Source: Acidobacteriota bacterium (GTDB lineage Bacteria > Acidobacteriota > Terriglobia > Bryobacterales > Bryobacteraceae). From it: a DNA stretch of 33,762 nucleotides. Every line of letters begins with the position of its first letter. The first letter of the stretch is position 1. The notes beneath the pieces are model-generated. The model worked only from the letters and a program-made list of their open reading frames with translations, searched no databases and was not told the DNA's origin. The DNA is taken from NCBI GenBank assembly GCA_016871155.1, contig VFZO01000037.1, positions 1-33,762 of the forward strand. The letters are read 5' to 3'. Position numbers and translations under genes: made by a program. Positions 8,169-15,660 of this stretch are shown in pieces.

Positions 8169-8651
8169 ATGCAGGACCTCGTCATGGGCGACCGGACCTT
8201 TCGTTCCGATGTCTATCCCACGCGAAAAGAAGAGTTTGCGAAGCTGGAACATGGCCCAGCAAAACGCACGCCGTTCGTATGCCGGAATGCCGGGAATATC
8301 GTTCCCGCTCATGACGGAAGCGTCGGCGGTGTGCCCGCCACCTTTGAACCTGCCGTCCGGCTGGAAAAGGCAGTCAAGATGACGAACGCCGCGAGAAGAC
8401 TTTCCTACTGGGAGCAGGCGCGCACCGCGTCATTTGAGATCTGCCAGGACCTGGAAAAGGTCCGGGAGACGGCCAATCCGAGTGTGTTCGCCCAGCCTGA
8501 CACTCTCCGGACGCATTCCGCCGTGGCGGCCCGTGTGGCCCCAAAGAGGCTCGGGATTCAAGGCAATGGGCACGGCGAATCCTGGTCGGCCGAGTTTGGC
8601 CGGTTGGTTCCCGTGGCAACGAAGTTCAATCCGGATATGATGGAGGGCTAA
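8169..8651 (+). pseudogene. Beta-carbonic anhydrase remnant lacking zinc ligands
   Basis: A 160-codon ORF with a strong AAGGAG site 5 bases before the ATG, ending next to the SulP start (TAA then ATG). Its pieces line up in order with beta-carbonic anhydrase: 'MGDRTFRSDVYPTRKEEFAK' with the N-terminus, 'FVCRNAGNIVPAHDG' and 'GGVPATFEPAV' with the core, and 'TLRTHSAVAARVAPKRL' plus 'FGRLVPV' with the C-terminus. The segment that should hold the CSDSR zinc/Asp motif is gone between residues 34 and 36, and the HxxC zinc segment expected after residue 70 is gone too. Only Cys38 and Cys92 remain, and neither matches a ligand position. It is about 60 residues shorter than normal. It cannot be a working carbonic anhydrase, yet the frame is kept open. 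It could be a young in-frame pseudogene or a re-used peptide coupled to SulP translation. Confidence 0.75.
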
Positions 8652-10169
8652 ATGTTCAAGACCGAAAACCTTGCCGCCGATTCTCTCTCCTCCGTTGTCG
8701 TATTTCTTGTCGCGCTTCCGCTGTGTATGGGTATTGCCATCGCCTCCGGCGTTCCGGCGGCCCTTGGCCTGGTTACGGGTATCGTCGGCGGTATTGTGGT
8801 GTCCACCTTCTCCGGCTGCCCCCTGCAGGTGAGCGGCCCGGCGGCAGGACTCTCGGTGATCGTCTTTCAGTTGATTCAGGAGCATGGCATCGCCATGCTG
8901 GGGCCCATTGTGATGCTGGCTGGGTTGATGCAGTTGGCGTCCGGCCTCCTCCGCGCCGGCCAGATGTTCCGGGCCATCTCCCCGGCCGTGATCCATGGGA
9001 TGCTGGCCGGTATCGGCGTTCTGATTTTCGCGGCGCAGTTTCATGTCATGGTGGATCACACGCCAAAGTCGAACGGCATCGCTAACCTGCTGGCGTTTCC
9101 GGAGGCCGTCGCTTTGCTGTTTCAGGACACGGACCACGATCATCACATGGCGGCTGTGGTCGGGTTCGCGTCGCTGGCCGTGATGATCGGATGGACGTTT
9201 CTTGGCAAGGGTCCTTTGAAAAAGGTACCCGCGGCGCTGGTGGCCGTGATAACTGGTACCACGATCGCGCAGGTGCTGGGGCTGCATATTCACTACGTCA
9301 AGCTGCCGGCCGCCTTGACCGACGCAATTACGCTTTTCAATCTGTCGAACCTGAGCGCGTTGCTCAATGGCGAGATCCTGGGTGAGGCCGCGGCGCTTGC
9401 CTTTATCGCCAGCGCCGAGACTCTTCTTTCCGCTGCGGCTGTGGATCAGATGAGCGGCGGACGGCAGAAAACGAACTATGATCGTGAACTGCTTTCGCAG
9501 GGGATAGGGAATTCGCTGTGCGGTCTGCTGGGTTCGCTTCCGCTGACCGGCGTGATCGTTCGTTCGGCGGCCAACGTCAACGCCGGCGGCAAAACGCGGC
9601 TGTCGGCCATTTTGCATGGCATCTGGCTGTTGGTTCTGGTTGTGGTGTTCCCGCATGTGCTTCAGTTGGTGCCCACCGCCTGCCTGGCGGCGATTCTTGT
9701 CTATACGGGAGTGAAGCTGCTGAACGTAGGCGCCCTGCGGCATCTGCATCGCTACGGAACCGCGGTGGTGGCGGTCGCCATCATTACGACGGTGATGATC
9801 GTGGTTTCGAGCCTCCTCACCGGCATCGTGGCGGGAATCGTGCTTTCCCTGTTGAAGCTGCTTCACGCGATTTCCAAACTGGAAGTTCGCGTGGATAAGG
9901 ATCCGGTGAGCGATCGAGTCGACGTCCTATTCGACGGATCGGCAAGTTTCGTCAACCTGCCGCGTTTCACCGACGCTCTGGACGAGATTCCGGAGACGGG
10001 CGAGGTTCATGTGCATATTCGCGGCCTGAACTACATCGACCATGCTGCGATGGAAGCGCTGCAAAACTGGGAAAAGGTTCGTGTATCGCGCGGAGCCCAG
10101 GTGGACGTCGCCTGGGACGAGTTCATGAGTCTCTACCAGTCGAAGAACAAGGTGCCCGCGCTGCCGTAA
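8652..10169 (+). CDS. SulP-family anion transporter with STAS domain
   Basis: A 505-residue inner-membrane transporter of the SLC26/SulP family: 10-14 hydrophobic segments starting 'SSVVVFLVALPLCMGIAIAS', with 'GPAAGLSVIV', 'GMLAGIGVLIFAAQ' and 'ASAETLLSAAAVDQM' as family landmarks. A C-terminal cytosolic STAS domain spans roughly residues 415-500 ('IRGLNYIDHAAMEALQNWEK'). A GGAGGG ribosome-binding site lies inside the end of the upstream ORF, so translation is coupled to the carbonic-anhydrase remnant. In many bacteria SulP plus carbonic anhydrase form a bicarbonate-uptake pair; sulfate or another anion is equally possible. Here the partner enzyme is broken. The gene ends 5 bases from the convergent GNAT gene. 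Confidence 0.92.
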   Translation: MFKTENLAADSLSSVVVFLVALPLCMGIAIASGVPAALGLVTGIVGGIVVSTFSGCPLQVSGPAAGLSVIVFQLIQEHGIAMLGPIVMLAGLMQLASGLLRAGQMFRAISPAVIHGMLAGIGVLIFAAQFHVMVDHTPKSNGIANLLAFPEAVALLFQDTDHDHHMAAVVGFASLAVMIGWTFLGKGPLKKVPAALVAVITGTTIAQVLGLHIHYVKLPAALTDAITLFNLSNLSALLNGEILGEAAALAFIASAETLLSAAAVDQMSGGRQKTNYDRELLSQGIGNSLCGLLGSLPLTGVIVRSAANVNAGGKTRLSAILHGIWLLVLVVVFPHVLQLVPTACLAAILVYTGVKLLNVGALRHLHRYGTAVVAVAIITTVMIVVSSLLTGIVAGIVLSLLKLLHAISKLEVRVDKDPVSDRVDVLFDGSASFVNLPRFTDALDEIPETGEVHVHIRGLNYIDHAAMEALQNWEKVRVSRGAQVDVAWDEFMSLYQSKNKVPALP

Positions 10170-10174
10170 ACGGC

Positions 10175-10633
10175 CTATCCCCGCGCCATCTTGATGTGCG
10201 GCCCGTTCGACTCGCCTGTCGGCTGGAAACCGAATCGCTCATACAGCCGCCGGGCCGGATTGGACTCCTCCACATGCAGCGTCACGCGCTGACCCGCTTC
10301 CTCAACAAATCGCGCCACCAGCTCGCCGCCAATTCCCTGGCCGCGCCAGGGCGGAAGCAGCGTGATCTCGATCAGCACCGAATGCTCCAGGCCGTGCCAG
10401 CCGTAGAATCGGCCGATGGGAACCCCATCGTGTTCGACGACTGCGAACAGCGCATTCGCGAACGCAGTACGGTAGTGCCGCTTCTGCAATTCGTACTGGC
10501 CGCGCAAGAAGTTCACCTTCACCCCGGCCGGCCACGGAACCGCGGCCAACTCGCGGTCACGCGACGATGCGTAGACCTCGAACAGAAATGGCTCGTCGGC
10601 CTCCGTGCACGGCCGCAGCGTGATGGTTGCCAT
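10175..10633 (-). CDS. GNAT-family N-acetyltransferase
   Basis: A 152-residue acetyl-CoA-dependent acetyltransferase. The acetyl-CoA loop is 'LPPWRGQGIGGELV' (R/QxxGxG), preceded by the beta-4 strand 'SVLIEITLL' and followed by 'RLYERFGFQPTG', the usual GNAT end. It is a single domain of normal length. It faces away from the beta-hydroxylase gene (start codons 38 bases apart) and converges tail-to-tail with sulP, so it is a monocistronic unit. The acyl acceptor cannot be inferred. Confidence 0.88.
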   Translation of the reverse strand: MATITLRPCTEADEPFLFEVYASSRDRELAAVPWPAGVKVNFLRGQYELQKRHYRTAFANALFAVVEHDGVPIGRFYGWHGLEHSVLIEITLLPPWRGQGIGGELVARFVEEAGQRVTLHVEESNPARRLYERFGFQPTGESNGPHIKMARG

Positions 10634-10671
10634 CTCTAGAGTGTAGTGCCGCTATGATTGTTGGAACCGGA

Positions 10672-11241
10672 ATGCCATACCCGAACGCAGTGAAACTTCC
10701 CTTGGCGTTCGACGCCGCCGCGCTGCGGGCGGACCTCACCGCGTTGCAACCCGGTGAGTGGGTGCGGCACTTCAACACCGGTTACTACGACGGCGACTGG
10801 ACGGCCGTTTCGCTGCGATCCACCTCCGGTTCGGCCGGACAGATTTTTCCGTCGCCTGTCGCAGCGGACTACCTTGATACGCCGGTCGTTACCCGCTGCC
10901 CGGCCCTGGCCGCCGCCCTGGCCCGGTTCCAATGTCCGCTGCTCTGCGTCCGGCTGCTTTCGCTTTCGTCCGGTTCGCGCATCAAGGAGCACAGCGACTA
11001 CGATCTTTCTGTCGAAGATGGCGAAGTCCGGATTCACATTCCGGTGCAAACTAATCCACACCTGGAGTTCTATCTGGACTCCGAGCGCGTGACGATGGCC
11101 GAAGGCGAGGCCTGGTACCTCAACTTGAACCGGAAACATCGAGTCTTCAACGGCGGCGAAACGGAGCGCATCCACTTAGTCGTGGACTGCAAGGTGAACG
11201 ATTGGATCCTGGAGCTATTGGCGCCTCATGCCACCGCCTAG
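10672..11241 (+). CDS. Aspartyl/asparaginyl beta-hydroxylase family dioxygenase
   Basis: A 189-residue Fe(II)/2-oxoglutarate dioxygenase of the Asp/Asn beta-hydroxylase family. The iron ligands are visible: HSD in 'KEHSDYDLSVEDG' (HxD) and the distal His in 'LNLNRKHRVFNGG'. 'IHLVVDCKVNDWILELL' closes the jelly-roll. The bacterial short form lacks the membrane anchor and TPR part of the animal enzyme. I use the ATG at 10672, which has GGAA 5 bases upstream and removes residues not seen in the family; an ATG at 10654 is possible. It overlaps by 14 bases the sulfotransferase-like pseudogene, an arrangement suggesting the two once worked on the same peptide or small molecule. Confidence 0.85.
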   Translation: MPYPNAVKLPLAFDAAALRADLTALQPGEWVRHFNTGYYDGDWTAVSLRSTSGSAGQIFPSPVAADYLDTPVVTRCPALAAALARFQCPLLCVRLLSLSSGSRIKEHSDYDLSVEDGEVRIHIPVQTNPHLEFYLDSERVTMAEGEAWYLNLNRKHRVFNGGETERIHLVVDCKVNDWILELLAPHATA

Positions 11242-12128
11242 CCGGGTTCCGGTGCGAATCGACGCGGGATGGGTGGAATGGCTGGACGTTGGGACCCTCC
11301 GGTTTACCGATCCGTTCTTCGAGAACACCGTTCGCCGCGCCGGACGGCGGGCCGAACGCTGGACCCAGCCGCTCGAGTCGCTGACCGGCATTGCGCCGGG
11401 TCCCGGACCGGCCGGGCTGATCTTCCACGTTTCGCGGTGCGGATCGACGCTGATTTCCCAGATGCTCTCAACCGCCGGGCAACTGGTACTTTCCGAGCCG
11501 CCGCCGGTGGACGACATTTTCCGCCTCCACCATGCGGGAGTATTTTCCTAAGGCGAAGCGGTGACGCTGCTACGTTCGTTCGCCGCCGTATTCCAGGAGC
11601 CTGCGGTGATAAAGACCGATTGCTGGCATATTCGCGACCGCGCCCTGCTGCGCGCGGCGTTTCCGGCGGCGCCGTGAATCTTCAACTACCGCCATCCCGT
11701 GGAGGTGCCGGCGGCGCAACTTCGTTAGCCCGGCGCCTGGCTGGTGCCAGGCCAAATCGCCCCGCGCCTGTCGCCCATGGACGTGCTGCAAGCGGGTTTC
11801 GAGGCGTACGCCACCGATTGCCTGGCCGCCATTTTCCGGTGCGGCGTCGAGGCCGCCGGCGAGGCGATGCTGGTGAACTACGAAGAGTTGCCCCGGGGCC
11901 GTGGCGAGCCGGATCCTCAGCCACTTTGCGCTGTGCCTGACACCCGGAGCCGCAGCGGCCATGGAGCGCGCCGCGCGGACCCATGCCAAGTCCGCCGGGC
12001 TGCCTTTTGCGCCCGATTCGGCCGCCAAGCGAGCCGAGGGCTCGGCCCGCTTGCGGCCGGAAACAGTTCGCAAACTGCTGCCGATTTTTGAAGAATTGGA
12101 AGACCTTCGTGCCGGGACGATCCGCTAG
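11228..12128 (+). pseudogene. Decayed sulfotransferase
   Basis: Homologous reading continues for about 300 codons but is broken four times. It opens intact with the sulfotransferase PAPS loop 'HVSRCGSTLISQML' (residues 67-80). It then meets in-frame TAA (11549-11551), TGA (11675-11677) and TAG (11726-11728), and finally shifts by one base in the CCCCGGGG run near 11891-11898. Between the stops the same frame keeps family-like sequence ('VIKTDCWHIRDRALL', then 'IFNYRHPVEV', then 'MDVLQAGFEAYATDCLAAIF'). After the shift it ends 'LRPETVRKLLPIFEELEDL'. One extra C or G in the run explains the shift. Several lesions make sequencing error unlikely. The original enzyme would have transferred sulfate from PAPS, beside a beta-hydroxylase. 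Confidence 0.85.
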
Positions 12129-12144
12129 AATGAGGAGACAACCT

Positions 12145-12519
12145 ATGATCGAAGCCTATCGCCAGTTCACTGCGGGTCCGGATCCCTTTGGAGCAAACTG
12201 GGACGTCGAATTTCGCTGGGCGCAAAATGCCATCTCGATCCGCCACGCCGACACGGTGGACGTGAAGTTCGAGATCTCTTCCGGTGCTATCCGGGAAGAG
12301 AAAATCATCGCCTTGCCGCTTCCCGCGCTCAATCGCGCCGCCGCCGAAACCGGTCATCCGGTCACGGACCCGTGGTGCCACAGAATCGCGGCGGCTCATA
12401 TGAAGAAAATGATCGAATCCGCCGAGGATATTGAGAAGACTCTGGTCACGCTCGACTTTCAAACGGTCCGGGCGTACGCCGAAGAACTCCGTCCGGAAAC
12501 CGTGGAGAGCCACCACTAA
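12145..12519 (+). CDS. Conserved-looking small protein of unknown function
   Basis: A 124-residue soluble protein with a GAGGAG ribosome-binding site 7 bases before the ATG and normal codon use. There is no signal peptide or membrane segment. The first half reads as beta strands ('NWDVEFRWAQNAISIRHADT', 'DVKFEISSGAIREEKIIALP'); the second half is helical ('AAAHMKKMIESAEDIEKTLV'). I do not recognise the family. It begins 16 bases after the sulfotransferase remnant and may once have shared its operon. Confidence 0.65.
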   Translation: MIEAYRQFTAGPDPFGANWDVEFRWAQNAISIRHADTVDVKFEISSGAIREEKIIALPLPALNRAAAETGHPVTDPWCHRIAAAHMKKMIESAEDIEKTLVTLDFQTVRAYAEELRPETVESHH

Positions 12520-12596
12520 ATTTGTACAATATCTGAGAACTGGAAGTGACCCGATTTCCGTGCGTGGCGTACTGAGGAAGGATACTGAAAATTGTC

Positions 12597-12854
12597 ATGG
12601 TCAAATGCCCGCTCTGTAACTTCAACTTGGATTACGACGAAGACGAATTGGACGAGGGAGACGAACTCACCTGCGATGAGTGCGGAGAGATGATTCGCGT
12701 TTCGGGTACCTCGCCTCTGGAACTGGAACGCTGCGCGGACGATGACGACGGCGACGAAGACTTCGACGACGACGAGGATGAGGACGACGATTACGCCGAG
12801 GACGATGACGAAGACGGCTACGAAGAAGACGACGACGATGACGAGGAGTGGTAG
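12597..12854 (+). CDS. LysW-like zinc-ribbon protein with polyacidic tail
   Basis: An 85-residue protein. Residues 1-44 follow the LysW amino-group carrier pattern: 'MVKCPLCNFNLDYDEDELDE', then CDEC at 26-29, then 'GTSPLELE' (LysW proteins have two CxxC knuckles and a similar PxxLE stretch). Where LysW ends after about 55 residues with a short acidic tail closing EDWGE or EDFGE, this protein runs on through about 40 Asp/Glu residues and closes 'DDDEEW', without the terminal Gly-Glu that LysW uses to carry the amino acid. So classic carrier chemistry is doubtful. The ribosome-binding site (GAGGAAGGA, 12574-12582) is 14 bases from the ATG, rather far. The tail is encoded by a GAN-triplet-rich tract. 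Zinc binding is expected; the role is unknown. Confidence 0.75.
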   Translation: MVKCPLCNFNLDYDEDELDEGDELTCDECGEMIRVSGTSPLELERCADDDDGDEDFDDDEDEDDDYAEDDDEDGYEEDDDDDEEW

Positions 12855-13212
12855 CCGCCATTCCCGGCGGGCGCTATTCGCGTTTTTTCCACTGTTCGTC
12901 TGGGCCGAAAAGAAGCCGAAGGAGAAGAAGGCGATATCGGTCATCGCCGGTACGGTTTTCAGGGATCCGGGCTTCGCGCTACCGGGTGTTCCGGTCGAGT
13001 TGATCGAGGTTCGAGCCGGCGGGAAGAAAGGTAAGACTTTCAAGACCGCCACCGACGCGCGCGGTGAATTTGCCTTCGTACTGCCGCCGAAGGAAGCGAA
13101 TTTTCGCGTGAGAGTTGCGGTTAAGGGTCTTGCTCCGGAAGAAAAAGAGACGTCCGCTACGCCCGGAGTTCGCACGGATGTCTACTTTAGCTTGAAACCG
13201 GCGGCAAATTAA
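12838..13212 (+). CDS. Exported carboxypeptidase-regulatory-like domain protein
   Basis: A 124-residue exported protein. The N-terminal leader is 'SRHSRRALFAFFPLFVWA', then a Lys-rich linker. The rest is a small beta-sandwich of the carboxypeptidase-regulatory/SpaA-like type: 'VIAGTVFRDPGFALPGVPVE' and 'ATDARGEFAFVLPPKEANF' are the usual first strand and the 'T-D-x-G-x-F-x-F' turn. I take the ATG at 12838, inside the acidic tail of the previous gene (17-base overlap). The only upstream purine-rich stretch is the GAAGAAG of that tail. It is likely periplasmic or surface-bound, in series with a second protein of the same fold. Confidence 0.7.
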   Translation: MTRSGSRHSRRALFAFFPLFVWAEKKPKEKKAISVIAGTVFRDPGFALPGVPVELIEVRAGGKKGKTFKTATDARGEFAFVLPPKEANFRVRVAVKGLAPEEKETSATPGVRTDVYFSLKPAAN

Positions 13213-13243
13213 GTTCATCCTAGAAAGAGGAGATTTCCGTTTC

Positions 13244-13657
13244 ATGCCGATCCGTGTACTCATTCTCTGTGCGATGACCGCCGCCGGCCTGTTCGCACAG
13301 GCGCAGGGCGGCCAGCAAGGCGGGAAGGGCGGCTATGGGAACTGGCTTCCCGGATCCCAGAAGGACAAGAAGGGCGACGATCCAAATGTCCGGGCCGTCA
13401 CCGGCACCATCCGCGCCACCGACGACAAACTGGTGGAGGGTGCGATCGTGCAGATCAAGAACACCAAGACGTTGCAGGTGATGAGCTTTATCACCAAGGC
13501 CGACGGCGTCTACCAGTTCAACTCGCTGTCCACGAACACGGACTACGAGTTGAAAGCCGAATCGAAGGGCATGATCAGTCCGGTCCGGACTCTGTCCACG
13601 TTCGACGACCGGAAGCGGGCCATTATTCACCTGCGGCTCGAGAACAAGAAGCAGTGA
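13244..13657 (+). CDS. Exported carboxypeptidase-regulatory-like domain protein
   Basis: A 137-residue exported protein: signal peptide 'MPIRVLILCAMTAAGLFAQA', a Gly/Gln/Lys-rich low-complexity linker, then one regulatory-like beta-sandwich ('VTGTIRATDDKLVEGAIVQI', 'TKADGVYQFNSLSTNTDY'). An AGAAAGAGGAGA ribosome-binding site precedes it. It ends in a GTGA overlap with the redoxin gene, so these genes are translated together. Acidobacteria have many such domains, often as the first domain of TonB-dependent receptors; a stand-alone version may bind carbohydrate or a partner protein in the periplasm. Binding role is inference. Confidence 0.78.
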   Translation: MPIRVLILCAMTAAGLFAQAQGGQQGGKGGYGNWLPGSQKDKKGDDPNVRAVTGTIRATDDKLVEGAIVQIKNTKTLQVMSFITKADGVYQFNSLSTNTDYELKAESKGMISPVRTLSTFDDRKRAIIHLRLENKKQ

Positions 13658-14175
13658 CCCGGCGGGCTTGGCTAGGCAGCGCGTTCGCGGCCAACATCCG
13701 GTTGGCGCGTACCGACGGCCCCTACCAGGAATTCGATCCCTCCAAAGCCAAAGCCACGGTCATTATCTTCCTCTCGACCATTTGCCCGGTCTCGAACGCC
13801 TATCAGGACCGCATCAAGGAATTGATGAGGCGGACCGGCAAGCAGCCGGTTCAGTGGCTTCTTGCCAACGCGAACGACAACGAATCGCCTGCCGAGACGG
13901 AAAGATATGCGTCGGAAATCCAGTTGCCAATCTACGTGGACCGCTACGGTCAAATGGCGGACCGCTTTGGCGCCGTGCTGACCCCGGAGGCAGTAGTAGT
14001 GGGAAATTCCGGGGACGTTCTGTATCAGGGCGCGATCGACGATTCCCAGAACCCGGCGCGCGTTAAGGTCCACGCGCTGCGCGACGCAATCGACGCGGCG
14101 CTGGCTGGGAAAACGGCCCCGGTGCGCAACCTTCGCGCGTTCGGCTGCGCCATTAAGAGAAAGGACTCCCGATGA
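13654..14175 (+). CDS. Thioredoxin-fold redoxin-like protein
   Basis: A 173-residue thioredoxin-fold protein beginning with GTG inside the stop of the preceding gene (GTGA). 'VIIFLSTICPVSNAYQDRIK' carries a single active-site Cys (C44) in TxCPxS, the pattern of AhpC/TSA-like redoxins found with cytochromes and copper proteins; 'FGCAIKRK' at the C-terminus adds a second conserved Cys. The N-terminus 'MTRRAWLGSAFA' may be a short leader but is weak, so location is uncertain. It overlaps the next gene by ATGA. The cis-Pro ('LTPEAVVV') is present. It probably reduces or relays thiols or peroxides together with the TlpA-like protein downstream. Confidence 0.8.
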   Translation: MTRRAWLGSAFAANIRLARTDGPYQEFDPSKAKATVIIFLSTICPVSNAYQDRIKELMRRTGKQPVQWLLANANDNESPAETERYASEIQLPIYVDRYGQMADRFGAVLTPEAVVVGNSGDVLYQGAIDDSQNPARVKVHALRDAIDAALAGKTAPVRNLRAFGCAIKRKDSR

Positions 14176-14636
14176 AACTACTTCTGGCCGCAGTGTTCGC
14201 GTTCGCCGCTATGAGTCAGCCGCTAACCCGCATCAACGAGACTGGATACCCGAAGCTGCTGGCCGCAAACAAGGGCAAGGTGCTGCTCGTGGATTTCTGG
14301 GCCACTTGGTGCGTGCCATGCCGGAAAGAGATGCCCGAACTGGTCAAGCTGGAAGCGAAGCTGAAGGCGAAGGGTCTGGCCCTGGTGACGATCTCCGCCG
14401 ATGACGTCGAAAACGAAGTGCAGGCGAAAGAGTTCCTGGCGAAGACCGGCGTGAAATCCACGGCCTATCTGAAGGCTCCCAAAGACGACGACGCCTTTGT
14501 CCGCGCGATCGATCCCAAGTGGGGCGGGGAACTGCCTGCGCTGATACTTTACGACAAGGCGGGGCGGAAGGTGAAAATGTGGAAGGGCGAAACGCCCCTC
14601 TCGGAATTAGAAGCGGCGATCGGTAAACTTCTCTAG
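14172..14636 (+). CDS. TlpA/ResA-like exported thioredoxin
   Basis: A 154-residue exported thiol-disulfide oxidoreductase. Signal peptide 'MKLLLAAVFAFAAMSQ', then a thioredoxin domain with 'VDFWATWCVPCRKEMPEL' (CVPC at 47-50) and 'LPALILYDKAG' as the cis-Pro region. The family keeps periplasmic cysteines reduced, for example in cytochrome c maturation. Its start overlaps the redoxin stop (ATGA). It is the last gene of the cassette and converges with the cyclase gene 28 bases away. No cytochrome gene is in the window, so the target is open. Confidence 0.88.
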   Translation: MKLLLAAVFAFAAMSQPLTRINETGYPKLLAANKGKVLLVDFWATWCVPCRKEMPELVKLEAKLKAKGLALVTISADDVENEVQAKEFLAKTGVKSTAYLKAPKDDDAFVRAIDPKWGGELPALILYDKAGRKVKMWKGETPLSELEAAIGKLL

Positions 14637-14664
14637 CAGGTGGCGGCGTGGTGAACCGGAATCG

Positions 14665-15660
14665 CTATTCGATCGCAATCGGCCGCATGGCAAACCCGGC
14701 CGCGGCGCCCTTCACGCGGTTCGTCACCGCCATGTAGGTGAAGCGGTAGACGCGATTCCGAGCCAGGTCCTCCAGGAAATGAAACTCGCCGATGTGTACG
14801 CCCTGATCCACGAGCAGATACCCGTGCACGGCGTTCGGAATCTTCACGTCCGGATCCTCGCCGGCCTCCAGGCCGCTGGTGTCCGATCCGATCATTACCG
14901 CGCCCTTTTCCTCCACCAGCCACTTGGCGGCGGCCAAGTTGATTCCTGCCGAGTCGTGCGCGGCGATCTTCGCGTGGTCCGCGCCCGTCTCGCCCCAATA
15001 CCGCAGCGTGCCGGTGCGAATCATGACGATGTCGCCCGGTTGCACATCCACGCCCTGCTTCGAGAGCGCCGCCTGCAGGTCCTTCGGGCCGATCGCGTAG
15101 TTCGAGGGCAGCGCGTCCACACCCTTCCAGCCGGCCACGTCGATCAGCACGGCCTTCCCGATCATCGGCGGAATCGTATCGGCGTCCATTTTCCGCAGAC
15201 CGAAATCGCCCGCACCTTCGGACTCCTTCACGCCGTTATACCAGTGATTGTCCAGACCCTTGGTGATATGGCCCAACCCGTCCACCTGCGTACCGACGTT
15301 GTCTGAGATAAACAGCGCCGCGCTGTGAAACGCCATGCGGTCCGGATGGCTCCGGAACGGCGCGATGTCCCCCTGGTTCCGCACGCCGTCCGGACTGCGG
15401 TAGGACATGACTTCCGTCGGCGAGTGGCCCGGCCATTTGTACGATGTCCGGTCTACCAGCACGCCTAGATCGTAGACTTTACCCTTTTTCACGGCCATAA
15501 GCGCGGCCAGCACACGCTCCGGATCGCGGATCGCATTCAGTGCGCCCACCTCGTCCTGCTTGCCGTATACCCAGCCGAATCCCTTGCCCTTTGTCCAGCC
15601 TCGAAGCGTCTGGGCATCCAGAGACGCGGCCAGCGCAAGAACGCTAATCAGTCGGATCAT
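14665..15660 (-). CDS. Exported cyclase-family (kynurenine formamidase-like) hydrolase
   Basis: A 331-residue protein of the metal-dependent cyclase family. Signal peptide 'MIRLISVLALAASLDAQ'. The metal-site motif is 'NVGTQVDGLGHI', where classic members have HxGTHxDxPxH: the second His is Gln here, a variant I associate with the longer exported members. Other landmarks are 'YAIGPKDLQAALSKQGVDV', 'GDIVMIRTGTLRYWG' and 'AVMIGSDTSGLEAGED'. The start at 15660 is chosen over a long upstream frame because of the leader and the ATGA overlap with the lysA stop. It closes the rpiB-to-lysA operon. The reaction is probably amide or lactone hydrolysis in the periplasm; the substrate is unknown. Confidence 0.85.
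   Translation of the reverse strand: MIRLISVLALAASLDAQTLRGWTKGKGFGWVYGKQDEVGALNAIRDPERVLAALMAVKKGKVYDLGVLVDRTSYKWPGHSPTEVMSYRSPDGVRNQGDIAPFRSHPDRMAFHSAALFISDNVGTQVDGLGHITKGLDNHWYNGVKESEGAGDFGLRKMDADTIPPMIGKAVLIDVAGWKGVDALPSNYAIGPKDLQAALSKQGVDVQPGDIVMIRTGTLRYWGETGADHAKIAAHDSAGINLAAAKWLVEEKGAVMIGSDTSGLEAGEDPDVKIPNAVHGYLLVDQGVHIGEFHFLEDLARNRVYRFTYMAVTNRVKGAAAGFAMRPIAIE

Noticed and set aside
8430..9866. A 478-codon minus-strand frame over sulP
   Set aside because: Antisense to a well-supported SulP transporter; composition (His, Gln, Arg, Asn) is typical of mirrored hydrophobic coding sequence.
11269..11940. A 223-codon plus-strand frame across the sulfotransferase remnant
   Set aside because: Arg/Pro/Gly-rich out-of-frame reading; the homologous reading lies in the other frame, interrupted by stops.
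12736..12847. GAN-triplet tract considered as a repeat array or microsatellite
   Set aside because: It is explained by the Asp/Glu-rich coding tail of the LysW-like protein, and codons vary (GAC, GAT, GAA, GAG), so it is not a pure DNA repeat.
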